From: an uncultured Paracoccaceae bacterium
Lineage (GTDB): Bacteria > Pseudomonadota > Alphaproteobacteria > Rhodobacterales > Rhodobacteraceae
Reading direction: 5' to 3'
Length of the DNA stretch: 64,000 nt
NCBI GenBank assembly: GCA_958439195.1
Contig: OY288164.1
Span: 16,082 to 80,081 of the forward strand
A program made the position numbers and the translations under genes. Positions 15,587 through 23,901 of the stretch are shown in pieces; position 1 is the stretch's first letter, and each line of letters begins with the position of its first letter. The notes under the pieces are model-generated. The model was given only the letters and a program-made list of their open reading frames with translations, searched no databases and had not been told where the DNA came from.

Positions 15587-17767
15587 TCAGTTCGCGCCCC
15601 CCAAGAGCGTCATCCACGTGATCAAGGCAGCGATGCCCAGAACCATGGCGAAGGCATAGTGGAACACATAGCCCGACTGCGCGCGTGACGCGAGGCGGGT
15701 GAAGAACGGGATGATCCCCATGGCAATGCCATTGATCGACCCGTCGATGACGGTGCCGTCGCCCTTTTTCCACAGGAAGCCACCCAGCCATTTCGCAGGG
15801 CGGACAAAGATCCAGTCATACAGTTCGTCGAAATACCATTTGTTCAGCAGGAACAGGTAAAGCGGGCGTTGCTGCGTGGCCAGACGACCGGGCAAATCGG
15901 GGCGGCGGATATAGAACTGGAAGGCCAGCAGGAAGCCCAGCACCATTGCGACGAAGGGCGAAACCTTTACCCATTTCGGCACAAGATGTGCCTCGTGCAG
16001 CACGTCATTTTCGGGGCCGATAAAGATGGCCCCCTGCCCTGGCAGCGGCTGCGGGAAGGCGTGGCCTTCGCCGTGTTCGCCTTCGCCCTGCGCCGCATCT
16101 GCCGTGACGGTGGCCTCGGCCTCCGTCGCTGCTGCGGGGTCGGCGGTGGCGGCCTCGGCGCTGTGATCCTCGCCCTCGGCATGGTCGGCATCGGTTGCCG
16201 AATGTTCGGCCACCGGAAGGCCAAACCAGGCACGGACCTTGGCTTCTTCGCCAAAGAACACGTTATACCAGATCATCCCGGAAAACACGGCACCCAGCGC
16301 CAGAACGCCCAATGGCACCAGCATCACAGTCGGGCTTTCATGCGGTTCGTGATGGTGGTCGTCATGGCCGTGACCCAGGCCGTTATGCCCATGCGCCCCA
16401 GCCCGGCTTTCGCCGTAGAAGGTCAGGAACATCAGGCGCCAGGAATAGAAACTGGTCATCCCCGCCGCGGCCACCAGAAGCCAGAAGGCATAGTTGCTGC
16501 CGACATAGGCGGATTCGATCACCGCATCCTTCGACAGGAAACCCGCAAAGCCGTAATGCGTCAGCGGGATGCCAACGCCGGTGATGGCCAGCGTGCCGAT
16601 CATCATCGCCCAGAAAGTGAAGGGGATCTTCTTGCGAAGGCCGCCATAGTTGCGCAGATCCTGTTCATGATGCGTGGCATGGATCACCGACCCCGCGCCA
16701 AGAAACAGCATTGCCTTGAAGAAGGCATGGGTGAACAGGTGGAACATCGCCACCGAATAGACGCCCACACCGGCGGCCACGAACATGTAGCCAAGTTGCG
16801 AACAGGTGGAATAGGCGATGACGCGCTTGATATCGTTCTGCACCAGACCCACGGTCGCGGCGAAGAAGGCGGTGGTGGCCCCCAGCACGGTGATGAACAT
16901 CGCGGCCGAAGGCGCATATTCGTAAAGCGGCGACATACGGCAGACAAGGAACACCCCTGCTGTCACCATAGTTGCCGCGTGGATCAGGGCGGAGACGGGC
17001 GTCGGCCCCTCCATCGCGTCGGGCAGCCAGGTGTGCAAGATCAACTGCGCCGATTTCCCCATCGCGCCGATGAACAACAGGACGCCGATCAGGTTGGCGG
17101 CGTTCCATTCCCCCCACAGAAAGGTGAGGTTGGTTTCCGCCAGTTCCGGCACCTTGGCAAAGATCACGTCAAAGCTGACGGAGTCTGTCAGGAAATAGAG
17201 CGCGAAGATCCCCAACGCAAAACCGAAATCGCCAACACGGTTCACGACAAAAGCCTTGATCGCGGCGGCGTTGGCCGAGGGTTTCTTGTAGTAGAACCCG
17301 ATCAGCAGATACGAGGCGACCCCCACCCCTTCCCAGCCGAAGAACATCTGGATCAGGTTGTCCGATGTCACCAGCATCAGCATCGCAAAGGTGAAGAAGG
17401 ACAGATAGGCAAAGAAGCGGGCGCGGTAATGTTCATCTTCGCGCCAGTTGTCATCGTGCGCCATGTAGCCGAAGGAATAGAGGTGAACGAGCGCCGAAAC
17501 AGAGTTTATGACCACCAGCATGATGGCGGTCAGCCGGTCGAGCCGGATGGACCAATCGCTGGTCAGCGTACCGCTTTCGATCCAGCGCAGCAGGACGATC
17601 TGTTCGGTCACGCCATCATGCGTCAGAAAGATGACCCAAGACAGGATCGCCGCCAGAAACACCAGCGCAGTGGTGATGATCTGTCCGGCCTTTTCACCGA
17701 TGAAACGCCAGCCAAAGCCGCAGATCAGCGCGCCGATCAGCGGCGCAAAGAGGATGATCGTTGCCAT
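15587..17767 (-). CDS. nuoL: NADH-quinone oxidoreductase subunit L, with long charged insertion
   Basis: The distal proton-pumping subunit, with the lateral helix along the membrane arm. The 726-residue protein has HTWLPDAMEGPTPVSALIHAATMV and DIKRVIAYSTCSQLGYMFVA. It is roughly 110 residues longer than E. coli NuoL. Two unusual hydrophilic stretches account for most of this: a His/Gly/Asp-rich loop (about residues 455-477, with runs like HGHDDHHH) and an Ala/Glu/Asp/His-rich segment (about 517-577). Both lie in the C-terminal half, before the lateral-helix region. It lies between nuoK and nuoM. Confidence 0.97.
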   Translation of the reverse strand: MATIILFAPLIGALICGFGWRFIGEKAGQIITTALVFLAAILSWVIFLTHDGVTEQIVLLRWIESGTLTSDWSIRLDRLTAIMLVVINSVSALVHLYSFGYMAHDDNWREDEHYRARFFAYLSFFTFAMLMLVTSDNLIQMFFGWEGVGVASYLLIGFYYKKPSANAAAIKAFVVNRVGDFGFALGIFALYFLTDSVSFDVIFAKVPELAETNLTFLWGEWNAANLIGVLLFIGAMGKSAQLILHTWLPDAMEGPTPVSALIHAATMVTAGVFLVCRMSPLYEYAPSAAMFITVLGATTAFFAATVGLVQNDIKRVIAYSTCSQLGYMFVAAGVGVYSVAMFHLFTHAFFKAMLFLGAGSVIHATHHEQDLRNYGGLRKKIPFTFWAMMIGTLAITGVGIPLTHYGFAGFLSKDAVIESAYVGSNYAFWLLVAAAGMTSFYSWRLMFLTFYGESRAGAHGHNGLGHGHDDHHHEPHESPTVMLVPLGVLALGAVFSGMIWYNVFFGEEAKVRAWFGLPVAEHSATDADHAEGEDHSAEAATADPAAATEAEATVTADAAQGEGEHGEGHAFPQPLPGQGAIFIGPENDVLHEAHLVPKWVKVSPFVAMVLGFLLAFQFYIRRPDLPGRLATQQRPLYLFLLNKWYFDELYDWIFVRPAKWLGGFLWKKGDGTVIDGSINGIAMGIIPFFTRLASRAQSGYVFHYAFAMVLGIAALITWMTLLGGAN

Positions 17768-17773
17768 TCCGGG

Positions 17774-18079
17774 TCAGCCCTTCATCACGTTGACGTCTTC
17801 CACGTCGATCGTTCCGCGATTGCGGAAGAACACGACGAGGATGGCAAGGCCGATGGCGGCCTCGGCGGCGGCGACGGTCAGGACGAACATGGTGAACACC
17901 TGCCCGACCAGATCGCCAAGGAATGAGGAGAAAGCGACAAGGTTGATGTTGACCGCCAGCAGCATCAATTCGATCGACATCAGGATGACGATAACATTCT
18001 TCCGGTTCAGAAAAATGCCAAAGATCCCAATGACAAACAGCATCGCTGCGACCGTCAGGTAATGTTCAAGTCCAACCAT
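17774..18079 (-). CDS. nuoK: NADH-quinone oxidoreductase subunit K
   Basis: Small 101-residue membrane subunit with three helices, homologous to ND4L and MrpC. The conserved membrane glutamates are visible in SIELMLLAVN and in AAAEAAIGLAILV. It starts at ATG 18079 and is followed six bases later by nuoL. Upstream, a lipoprotein gene separates it from nuoJ; in most bacteria nuoJ and nuoK are adjacent. Confidence 0.97.
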   Translation of the reverse strand: MVGLEHYLTVAAMLFVIGIFGIFLNRKNVIVILMSIELMLLAVNINLVAFSSFLGDLVGQVFTMFVLTVAAAEAAIGLAILVVFFRNRGTIDVEDVNVMKG

Positions 18080-18109
18080 CGTCTCAATCCTTCAGCGCGC
18101 GATGCGCCA

Positions 18110-18616
18110 TCAGTTCGTTTGGGCCGCGTTGGCGGCCAGGGTGGTGCAATGTTCCGCGCCCTGACCGGGCAGCAGCGTGACCGGCACGCCCGCAGCGCGC
18201 AGGGTGGTTTCCGTGGTGGCCAGATCGGTCAGGCCGACCCGCAGGCGGAGGCGGGTCTGTTCGACAGTGGCGGTGTTGTTGTAATCGGGGCCACGGCGGG
18301 CCTGATCGGCGCTGGACCGGGTGACACCGGCCCGCAGGGTGGCGTTGTTCCGGCAGTCGATCATGTCGAGCGTGGTTTCGGTATAGCTGTCACGCCGCGG
18401 GCCTTTGCACACCTCGGTGTTCGTCCGGGTGACAAAACGGCCAGCGGGATCGCCCAGTCTGGCCACCACACCATCGGCGTCGCATTGGGTGGCAAGGCCC
18501 ATGTCGACAGCCTGTTCATCAGAGATACAGCCCGACAGCGCCATAAGCGCGGTACAGCCAAGAGCGGCGGCCCAAAGGCGCGTGCGTCCGGTGTGATCTG
18601 TCCACTGTCCAACCAT
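18110..18616 (-). CDS. Predicted lipoprotein within the nuo operon (between nuoJ and nuoK)
   Basis: A 168-residue protein of unknown function. A positively charged N-terminus and hydrophobic segment end in the lipobox LSGC with Cys30, so it should be a lipid-anchored periplasmic protein. The mature part is hydrophilic and has four further cysteines (CDAD, VCKG, IDCRN and EHC), enough for two disulfides. No catalytic motif is recognised. The start at 18616 is chosen because AAGGGAA lies six bases upstream. It is co-oriented, 93 bp after nuoJ and 30 bp before nuoK. A role as a complex I accessory factor is only inferred from position. Confidence 0.75.
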   Translation of the reverse strand: MVGQWTDHTGRTRLWAAALGCTALMALSGCISDEQAVDMGLATQCDADGVVARLGDPAGRFVTRTNTEVCKGPRRDSYTETTLDMIDCRNNATLRAGVTRSSADQARRGPDYNNTATVEQTRLRLRVGLTDLATTETTLRAAGVPVTLLPGQGAEHCTTLAANAAQTN

Positions 18617-18709
18617 TTTCGGTTCCCTTGGGCCTTTGGCCCGTTCTTGTGCGGATCGGGCGGCAACGCCCAAACCATTTTCGGCAAGGCGGGGTTCACC
18701 CCGCCCAGG

Positions 18710-19324
18710 TTACAATCCCTGCCCCGGTTTCACGTCCTTCAGTTCCATCGCCTTGGCCGGATCGCGCCACATTTGTTGCAGCACGTTCTGGCGTTTCACA
18801 TCCTTGCGGTGGCGCAGCGTCAACAGGATCGCGCCGATCATCGCAACCAGCAGCACAAGGCCCGACGCCTGGAACAGGTAGATGTATTTGTCATAGATCA
18901 GCAGACCCAGCGCCTTGGTGTTTTCCACCTGCGCCGCATCGGGGGCCACGGCCTGCCGCAGGCCCATCGCACCTTCGGCCTGCACCCAGGCACCAATGCC
19001 AAGGGTCAGTTGCATCAACAGGATTACCCCGATCAGCAGGCCCAGCGGCATGTATTTGGCCATTTCGCCCTTTAACTGGGCAAAGTCGATATCCAGCATC
19101 ATCACCACGAACAGGAACAGCACCGCCACTGCGCCGACATAGACGATGATCAACAGCATGGCCACGAATTCCGCCCCCAGCAGGACGAACAGCCCGGCAG
19201 ATGACAGGAAGGCCAGGATAAGCCACAGAACGGAATGCACCGGGTTGCGGCTGATGGTGACAAGAAGGCCCGCCGTGACCGCCACGATGGCAAAGGCGTA
19301 AAAGGCGTAATCTGCGACGGTCAT
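18710..19324 (-). CDS. nuoJ: NADH-quinone oxidoreductase subunit J
   Basis: Membrane subunit homologous to ND6. The 204-residue protein has five hydrophobic helices and the family motif SRNPVHSVLWLILAF near residues 25-39, followed by LLGAEFVAMLLIIVYVGAVAVLFLFVVMML, which contains the conserved pi-bulge helix. Its ATG overlaps the stop of the CMD-like gene as ATGA. The C-terminus carries a charged extension (RHRKDVKRQNVLQQMWRD) of unknown role. The gene that normally follows, nuoK, is displaced by a lipoprotein gene. Confidence 0.97.
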   Translation of the reverse strand: MTVADYAFYAFAIVAVTAGLLVTISRNPVHSVLWLILAFLSSAGLFVLLGAEFVAMLLIIVYVGAVAVLFLFVVMMLDIDFAQLKGEMAKYMPLGLLIGVILLMQLTLGIGAWVQAEGAMGLRQAVAPDAAQVENTKALGLLIYDKYIYLFQASGLVLLVAMIGAILLTLRHRKDVKRQNVLQQMWRDPAKAMELKDVKPGQGL

Positions 19325-19734
19325 GCGTCTTTCCCCTCAACTTCCGCAAAGACGGATTGGGCGATTTCCAGCGCCTTTTGCATGGCGGGCAGGCCGCCGA
19401 ACATGCTCATCTGCCAGATCACCTCGGCGATTTCGCGTTGGGTGGCCCCGGCCTCCAACGCGTGGCGCACCGACAGTTTCAACTGCGGTTCGGCCTGCGC
19501 GCCCAAGACCGTCAGCGCGGCGATGGTGACCAGAAGGCGGGTCTTGGCGTCCAGACCTTCGCGGTTGAAGGTCTTGCCGAACCACATTTCCATCATGTCC
19601 TTTGACATGGTGGGGAACAGGGTTTCAAACCCCTTCACCTGCATGGTTTCAATGGCCGGGTTGAAGGCGCGAACCATTTCCTGGCCCTGCTCCATCATCT
19701 GCTGCATCATCTTGGTGAAGGCATCTGTCATCAT
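19321..19734 (-). CDS. CMD/AhpD-fold protein without cysteines, inside the nuo operon
   Basis: A 137-residue protein of the carboxymuconolactone decarboxylase family. The signature region is KTRLLVTIAALTVLGAQAEPQLKLSVRHALEAGATQREIAEVIWQMSMFGGLPA (about residues 66-120). The CxxC of peroxidatic AhpD proteins is absent; there is no cysteine anywhere, so it resembles the gamma-CMD branch. The N-terminal 55 residues form a Met-rich amphipathic stretch. It lies between nuoI and nuoJ, two bases after the nuoI stop and overlapping nuoJ by 4 bp. A start at the adjacent GTG or ATGs would differ by only one to three residues. Its function here is unknown. Confidence 0.85.
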   Translation of the reverse strand: MMTDAFTKMMQQMMEQGQEMVRAFNPAIETMQVKGFETLFPTMSKDMMEMWFGKTFNREGLDAKTRLLVTIAALTVLGAQAEPQLKLSVRHALEAGATQREIAEVIWQMSMFGGLPAMQKALEIAQSVFAEVEGKDA

Positions 19735-19736
19735 AA

Positions 19737-20231
19737 TCACCGATACGGCGCGTCGATTTCAAGGTTGCGGGCAATCTCGGCTTCCCAGCGTGCGCCGTTT
19801 TCCAGCAACTTGTCCTTGTTGTAAAACAGCTCTTCCCGCGTTTCCGTGCTGAATTCGAAGTTCGGGCCTTCGACGATGGCATCCACCGGGCAAGCCTCTT
19901 GGCAGAAGCCACAGTAGATGCACTTCGTCATGTCGATGTCATAGCGGGTCGTGCGGCGGCTGCCGTCTTCGCGCGGTTCGGCGTCAATGGTGATGGCCTG
20001 TGCCGGGCAAACCGCTTCGCACAGCTTGCAGGCGATGCAGCGTTCTTCGCCATTGGGATAGCGGCGCAGCGCATGTTCGCCCCGGAACCGTGGGGAAAGC
20101 GGGCCTTTTTCATGCGGATAGTTCAGAGTGGCCTTGGGCGCGAAGAAGTATTTCATCCCAAGGGCAAAGCCCTTGATGAAATCCTGCAACAGGAAATAGC
20201 GGGTGGCGCGGGTCCAGTCGATATTTGCCAT
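19737..20231 (-). CDS. nuoI: NADH-quinone oxidoreductase subunit I
   Basis: Peripheral-arm subunit carrying the two [4Fe-4S] clusters N6a and N6b. In 164 residues it shows both ferredoxin motifs, CIACKLCEAVCPAQ and CIYCGFCQEACPVD. The N-terminal amphipathic part (FIKGFALGMKYFF) attaches it to the membrane, and RGEHALRRYPNGEERC precedes the first cluster. The length is as expected for alphaproteobacterial and mitochondrial-type (TYKY) subunits. It lies five bases downstream of nuoH. Confidence 0.98.
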   Translation of the reverse strand: MANIDWTRATRYFLLQDFIKGFALGMKYFFAPKATLNYPHEKGPLSPRFRGEHALRRYPNGEERCIACKLCEAVCPAQAITIDAEPREDGSRRTTRYDIDMTKCIYCGFCQEACPVDAIVEGPNFEFSTETREELFYNKDKLLENGARWEAEIARNLEIDAPYR

Positions 20232-20236
20232 TGGCT

Positions 20237-21274
20237 TCAGCCTCCAATCGTCCAGCGGGCCCAGAAGCCGCCGAAAACTTCGAATTTTGCCAGGAAGGCC
20301 ACGATCACCACCCAGGCCAGCGACAGCGGCAGGAACACCTTCCAGCCGATCCGCATGAGTTGGTCATAGCGATAGCGGGGGGTGATGGCCTTGACCATTG
20401 CGAACAGGAAGAAAAAGAAGGCCATCTTGGCGATCATCCACCACCAGCCATCGGGCAGGCCGGGAATGGGCGACAGCCAGCCACCAAAGAACAGCAGGCT
20501 CATCAGCGCGCACATCAGGTAGATGGCGATGTATTCGCCCGCCATGAACAGCAGGAACGGGGTCGAGGAATATTCGACCATGAACCCGGCCACGAGTTCG
20601 GATTCCGCCTCTGGCAGGTCAAACGGCGGACGGTTGGTTTCAGCGAGCGCCGAGATGAAGAACAGCGCCACCATCGGCAGGTGCGGCAGCCAATACCAGT
20701 TGAACAGGCCCAGATTGCCATCCTGCGCCGCCACGATGGCGGACAGGTTCATCGAACCCGTCGACAGGATGATGCCGATGATGATCAGGCCCAGCGACAC
20801 CTCATAGGAAATCATCTGCGCAGCAGACCGCAGCGAGCCGAGGAACGGGTATTTGGAGTTCGATGCCCAGCCGCCCATGATGACGCCGTAAACTTCCAGC
20901 GAGGACATGGCGAACACGAACAGGATCGCCACGTTGATATTGGCCAGCACCCAGCCATCATCGAAGGGGATCACCGCCCAGGCCATCAGTGCCAGAACGA
21001 AAGACAGCATGGGCGCAAGGAAGAACACCGGGCGGTCGGCCCCTGCGGGGATGACGATTTCCTTGAACACGTATTTCGCGGCATCGGCCACGGTCTGCAG
21101 CAGACCCCAAGGCCCCACCACGTTCGGCCCGCGCCGCATCTGAACCGCGGCCCAGATCTTGCGGTCGCCATAGACCAGGAACAGCATCGACAGCATCACG
21201 AAGCCGACGAGCAGCAGCGTCTGCGCCGCCACCAGAACCGCCGTCCCCATACCTGTTGCAAAAAACTCGTTCAT
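20237..21274 (-). CDS. nuoH: NADH-quinone oxidoreductase subunit H
   Basis: Membrane subunit (ND1 homologue) that joins the peripheral arm to the membrane and forms part of the quinone channel. The 345-residue protein shows the conserved YGDRKIWAAVQMRRGPNVVGPWG loop and the acidic loop AETNRPPFDLPEAESELVAGFMVEYSS, both characteristic of NuoH. About eight hydrophobic helices are present. It follows a small lipoprotein gene by 12 bp and precedes nuoI by 5 bp. Confidence 0.98.
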   Translation of the reverse strand: MNEFFATGMGTAVLVAAQTLLLVGFVMLSMLFLVYGDRKIWAAVQMRRGPNVVGPWGLLQTVADAAKYVFKEIVIPAGADRPVFFLAPMLSFVLALMAWAVIPFDDGWVLANINVAILFVFAMSSLEVYGVIMGGWASNSKYPFLGSLRSAAQMISYEVSLGLIIIGIILSTGSMNLSAIVAAQDGNLGLFNWYWLPHLPMVALFFISALAETNRPPFDLPEAESELVAGFMVEYSSTPFLLFMAGEYIAIYLMCALMSLLFFGGWLSPIPGLPDGWWWMIAKMAFFFFLFAMVKAITPRYRYDQLMRIGWKVFLPLSLAWVVIVAFLAKFEVFGGFWARWTIGG

Positions 21275-21286
21275 GATGCCTTTCCC

Positions 21287-21694
21287 TCAGACCGTCGGTA
21301 TCCCGAGTGACCCGCAATCACGCACCGTTACCTCGGCGTCGATTGTGCGAAAGCCCCTCGGAAGGGCGGCAGAGATGGTGTAAACCGCATCCCCCCGCCA
21401 GATTGCACCCGTTTGCGCCACATTCGTGCGGACATGCCGCGCAAATCCTGCGCCGCGGATCAGCGCATATTGCGCCGCTGCGCAGCGCGCATAGGCATCG
21501 ACATCCGCGTTGTCCCGCGCGCCCGTCATGGCGACACGAAAGTTTACCAGATCGCCATCCAGAAGGATCGTTTCGATCCCCCGGTAGTCGGGATTGAAGC
21601 TGCCCATGCTGGACACATCGGCGGCAGGCGTGCAAGCGGCCAGCGCCGCTGCCGCGACCCCTGCCCTTGCGATTGTGCCTGCGTGATGTGCCAT
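21287..21694 (-). CDS. Predicted lipoprotein within the nuo operon (between nuoG and nuoH)
   Basis: A 135-residue protein of unknown function. It has a short basic N-terminus, an Ala-rich hydrophobic segment and the lipobox LAAC (Cys21). The mature part has beta-like stretches (ILLDGDLVNFRVAMTGARD, AVYTISAALPRGFRTIDAEVTVRDCGS). GAGG is placed six bases before the ATG at 21694. An alternative ATG at 21706 overlaps the nuoG stop as ATGA and would add four residues. It is 12 bp ahead of nuoH. No enzymatic motif is seen; co-expression with complex I is the only clue. Confidence 0.75.
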   Translation of the reverse strand: MAHHAGTIARAGVAAAALAACTPAADVSSMGSFNPDYRGIETILLDGDLVNFRVAMTGARDNADVDAYARCAAAQYALIRGAGFARHVRTNVAQTGAIWRGDAVYTISAALPRGFRTIDAEVTVRDCGSLGIPTV

Positions 21695-21702
21695 TGCGTG
21701 CC

Positions 21703-23724
21703 TCATTCCGCCGCCATCTGCACCCGTGCGCGGTCGGCTGCAAGGGCGGAAAGTTCGCCCATCAGTGCCGAGGCGCGGGCGATGGCGTTGGTCAGATAGA
21801 AATCGCGGATCGCAGGGCGGAAATCAGCCTTGCCTGCCGCAACAACCTCTAGCGGGTGCCAGGCGTTGGTTGGCACCTCGTCGATCCGGCCCAGATGCGG
21901 ATGCGCCTTGACCAGCGCCTGCCGCAGCGCGGCCATGCTGTCCCAGGGCAAGGTCGCTCCCAGTTCGCCAGACAAGGCGCGCAGGATGGCCCAGTTTTCC
22001 TTGGCCTCGCCCGGCGCGAACCCGGCGCGCAGGGCCAATTGCGGGCGGCCTTCGGTGTTGACGAAAAGGCCGTTTTCTTCTGTCCAGGCGGCGGCGGGAA
22101 GGATGATGTCGGCGCGCATGGCGCCCCTGTCACCATGACTGCCCTGATAGATGACAAAGGGTCCGGCGGCGATGTCCACCTCATCCGCGCCAAGGTTATA
22201 GATCACCTCGGCCCCGTCAGTGGCGGCGGCAAGGCCGCCTTCGGTCACGGCGCCCACATCCATCGCACCCACGCGCGACGCAGCGGTGTGCAGGATCAGG
22301 AGTTTCGAGTTGGTGTTTTCCGCCAGACGCATGGCATGGGCAAGAACCGCCTCGCCATCCGCCTCGTTGATTGCGCCCTGCCCGACGATCACAAGGGTGG
22401 GCTTGGCCTTTGTCTCGTCGCTGATCTGTTGCGATGACAGCTTTTCCAGCGCCGCGCGGTCCGTGCCGACATGGGCATAGTCATAGGTCAGATCGACAGC
22501 CTCACCCACCAACCCGATCTGCGCGCCGTTGATCCAGGCTTTGCGGATGCGGGCGTTCAGGACCGGCGCTTCGACACGCGGGTTGGTGCCAATCAATTGG
22601 ATCATGCGGGCAGAGTCGATGTCTTCGATCGACGCCGTGCCGACATAGGCCGAACGGTTGCCGATGGGCAGGCGCGCGCCGTCGGTGCGGCATTCGACAT
22701 GGCCGCCCAGATTTTCGATCAGGGTTTTCAGGCTATAGGCCGCCTCGACCGGGGCCAGATCGCCCACCAGACCGGCAACTTTCTTCCCCTTCATTGCGGC
22801 GGCGGCGGCGACCAGCGCCTCGCCCCAGCCAGCCTTACGGAGTTTCCCGTTTTCGCGGATATAGGGCGTGTCCAGCCGCTGGCGGCGCAGACCATCCCAG
22901 ACGAAACGGGTCTTGTCGGAAATCCATTCCTCGTTCACGCCGTCATGGTTGCGCGGCAGGATGCGCATCACTTCGCGGCCCTTGGTATCGACGCGAATAT
23001 TGCTGCCCAGCGCATCCATCACGTCGATGGTTTCCGTCTTGGTCAATTCCCACGGGCGGGCGGTGAAGGCGTAAGGCTTGCTGGTCAGCGCGCCAACCGG
23101 GCACAGATCGATGATGTTGCCCTGGAGGTTGCTGGCAAGCGTTTCGTTCAGATAGCTGGTGATTTCGCTATCCTCCCCCCGGCCCGTCTGGCCCATCTGG
23201 GTGATGCCGGCAACTTCGGTGGTAAAGCGCACGCAGCGGGTGCAGGAAATGCAGCGCGTCATCTTGGTGGCGACCAGCGGGCCAAGGTTCAAATCCTCGG
23301 ACGCGCGTTTGGGTTCGCGGTAGCGGCTGAAATCCACGCCATATGCCATGGCCTGATCCTGAAGGTCGCATTCGCCACCCTGATCACAGATCGGGCAATC
23401 CAGCGGGTGGTTGATCAGAAGGAATTCCATCACCCCTTCGCGGGCCTTCTTGACCATCGGCGACTTGGTCTTGACGACCGGAGCTTCGCCGTTCGGGCCG
23501 GGGCGCAGATCGCGCACCTGCATCGCGCAAGATGCGGCGGGTTTGGGCGGGCCGCCCACAACCTCGACCAGGCACATCCGGCAGTTGCCCGCGATGGTCA
23601 GACGTTCGTGATAGCAAAAGCGCGGGATTTCCACCCCGGCAACCTCGGCCGCCTGGATGATGGTCATTGCGCCATCCACCTCGACCTCGATGCCGTCGAT
23701 GCTGATTTTCTTGAGGTTAGACAT
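21703..23724 (-). CDS. nuoG: NADH-quinone oxidoreductase subunit G
   Basis: Largest peripheral-arm subunit, carrying clusters N1b, N4 and N5. The 673-residue protein begins with a 2Fe-2S ferredoxin domain (CYHERLTIAGNCRMC, about residues 37-51), followed by the His-coordinated cluster region (NHPLDCPICDQGGECDLQDQAM) and CISCTRCVRF. The rest is a molybdopterin-oxidoreductase-like domain without cofactor, as in the mitochondrial 75-kDa subunit. It is shorter than E. coli NuoG and lacks the extra N7 cysteine set. It overlaps a 59-aa gene at its 5' end by 8 bp. Confidence 0.98.
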   Translation of the reverse strand: MSNLKKISIDGIEVEVDGAMTIIQAAEVAGVEIPRFCYHERLTIAGNCRMCLVEVVGGPPKPAASCAMQVRDLRPGPNGEAPVVKTKSPMVKKAREGVMEFLLINHPLDCPICDQGGECDLQDQAMAYGVDFSRYREPKRASEDLNLGPLVATKMTRCISCTRCVRFTTEVAGITQMGQTGRGEDSEITSYLNETLASNLQGNIIDLCPVGALTSKPYAFTARPWELTKTETIDVMDALGSNIRVDTKGREVMRILPRNHDGVNEEWISDKTRFVWDGLRRQRLDTPYIRENGKLRKAGWGEALVAAAAAMKGKKVAGLVGDLAPVEAAYSLKTLIENLGGHVECRTDGARLPIGNRSAYVGTASIEDIDSARMIQLIGTNPRVEAPVLNARIRKAWINGAQIGLVGEAVDLTYDYAHVGTDRAALEKLSSQQISDETKAKPTLVIVGQGAINEADGEAVLAHAMRLAENTNSKLLILHTAASRVGAMDVGAVTEGGLAAATDGAEVIYNLGADEVDIAAGPFVIYQGSHGDRGAMRADIILPAAAWTEENGLFVNTEGRPQLALRAGFAPGEAKENWAILRALSGELGATLPWDSMAALRQALVKAHPHLGRIDEVPTNAWHPLEVVAAGKADFRPAIRDFYLTNAIARASALMGELSALAADRARVQMAAE

Positions 23725-23896
23725 GAGCCCGGTCCTTCCGCAGCAGCCCGTTGATCGCGTCCCGCAGGCGGGCCAGCAGCCCGGATTGCGGCGCAGGGGC
23801 TGCCTGTTTCGTCTTATCCTGTTCGTATGACAGGTGTTTCACGCACGCTTCGATATCACGCATCGCATATTTCGGGTCGAGATTGCCATGGCACAT
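23717..23896 (-). CDS. 59-residue conserved-looking small protein upstream of nuoG
   Basis: A small hydrophilic protein (MCHGNLDPKYAMRDIE ... ending LLARLRDAINGLLRKDRAHV) with one Cys and a predicted C-terminal amphipathic helix. The start at 23896 follows the DUF3291 stop by five bases and has GGAG eight bases upstream. Its stop overlaps the nuoG start by 8 bp, typical of coupled translation. I do not recognise a named family. Its fit between two operon genes, with a good ribosome-binding site, supports it being real. Confidence 0.65.
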   Translation of the reverse strand: MCHGNLDPKYAMRDIEACVKHLSYEQDKTKQAAPAPQSGLLARLRDAINGLLRKDRAHV

Positions 23897-23901
23897 GCCC
23901 G

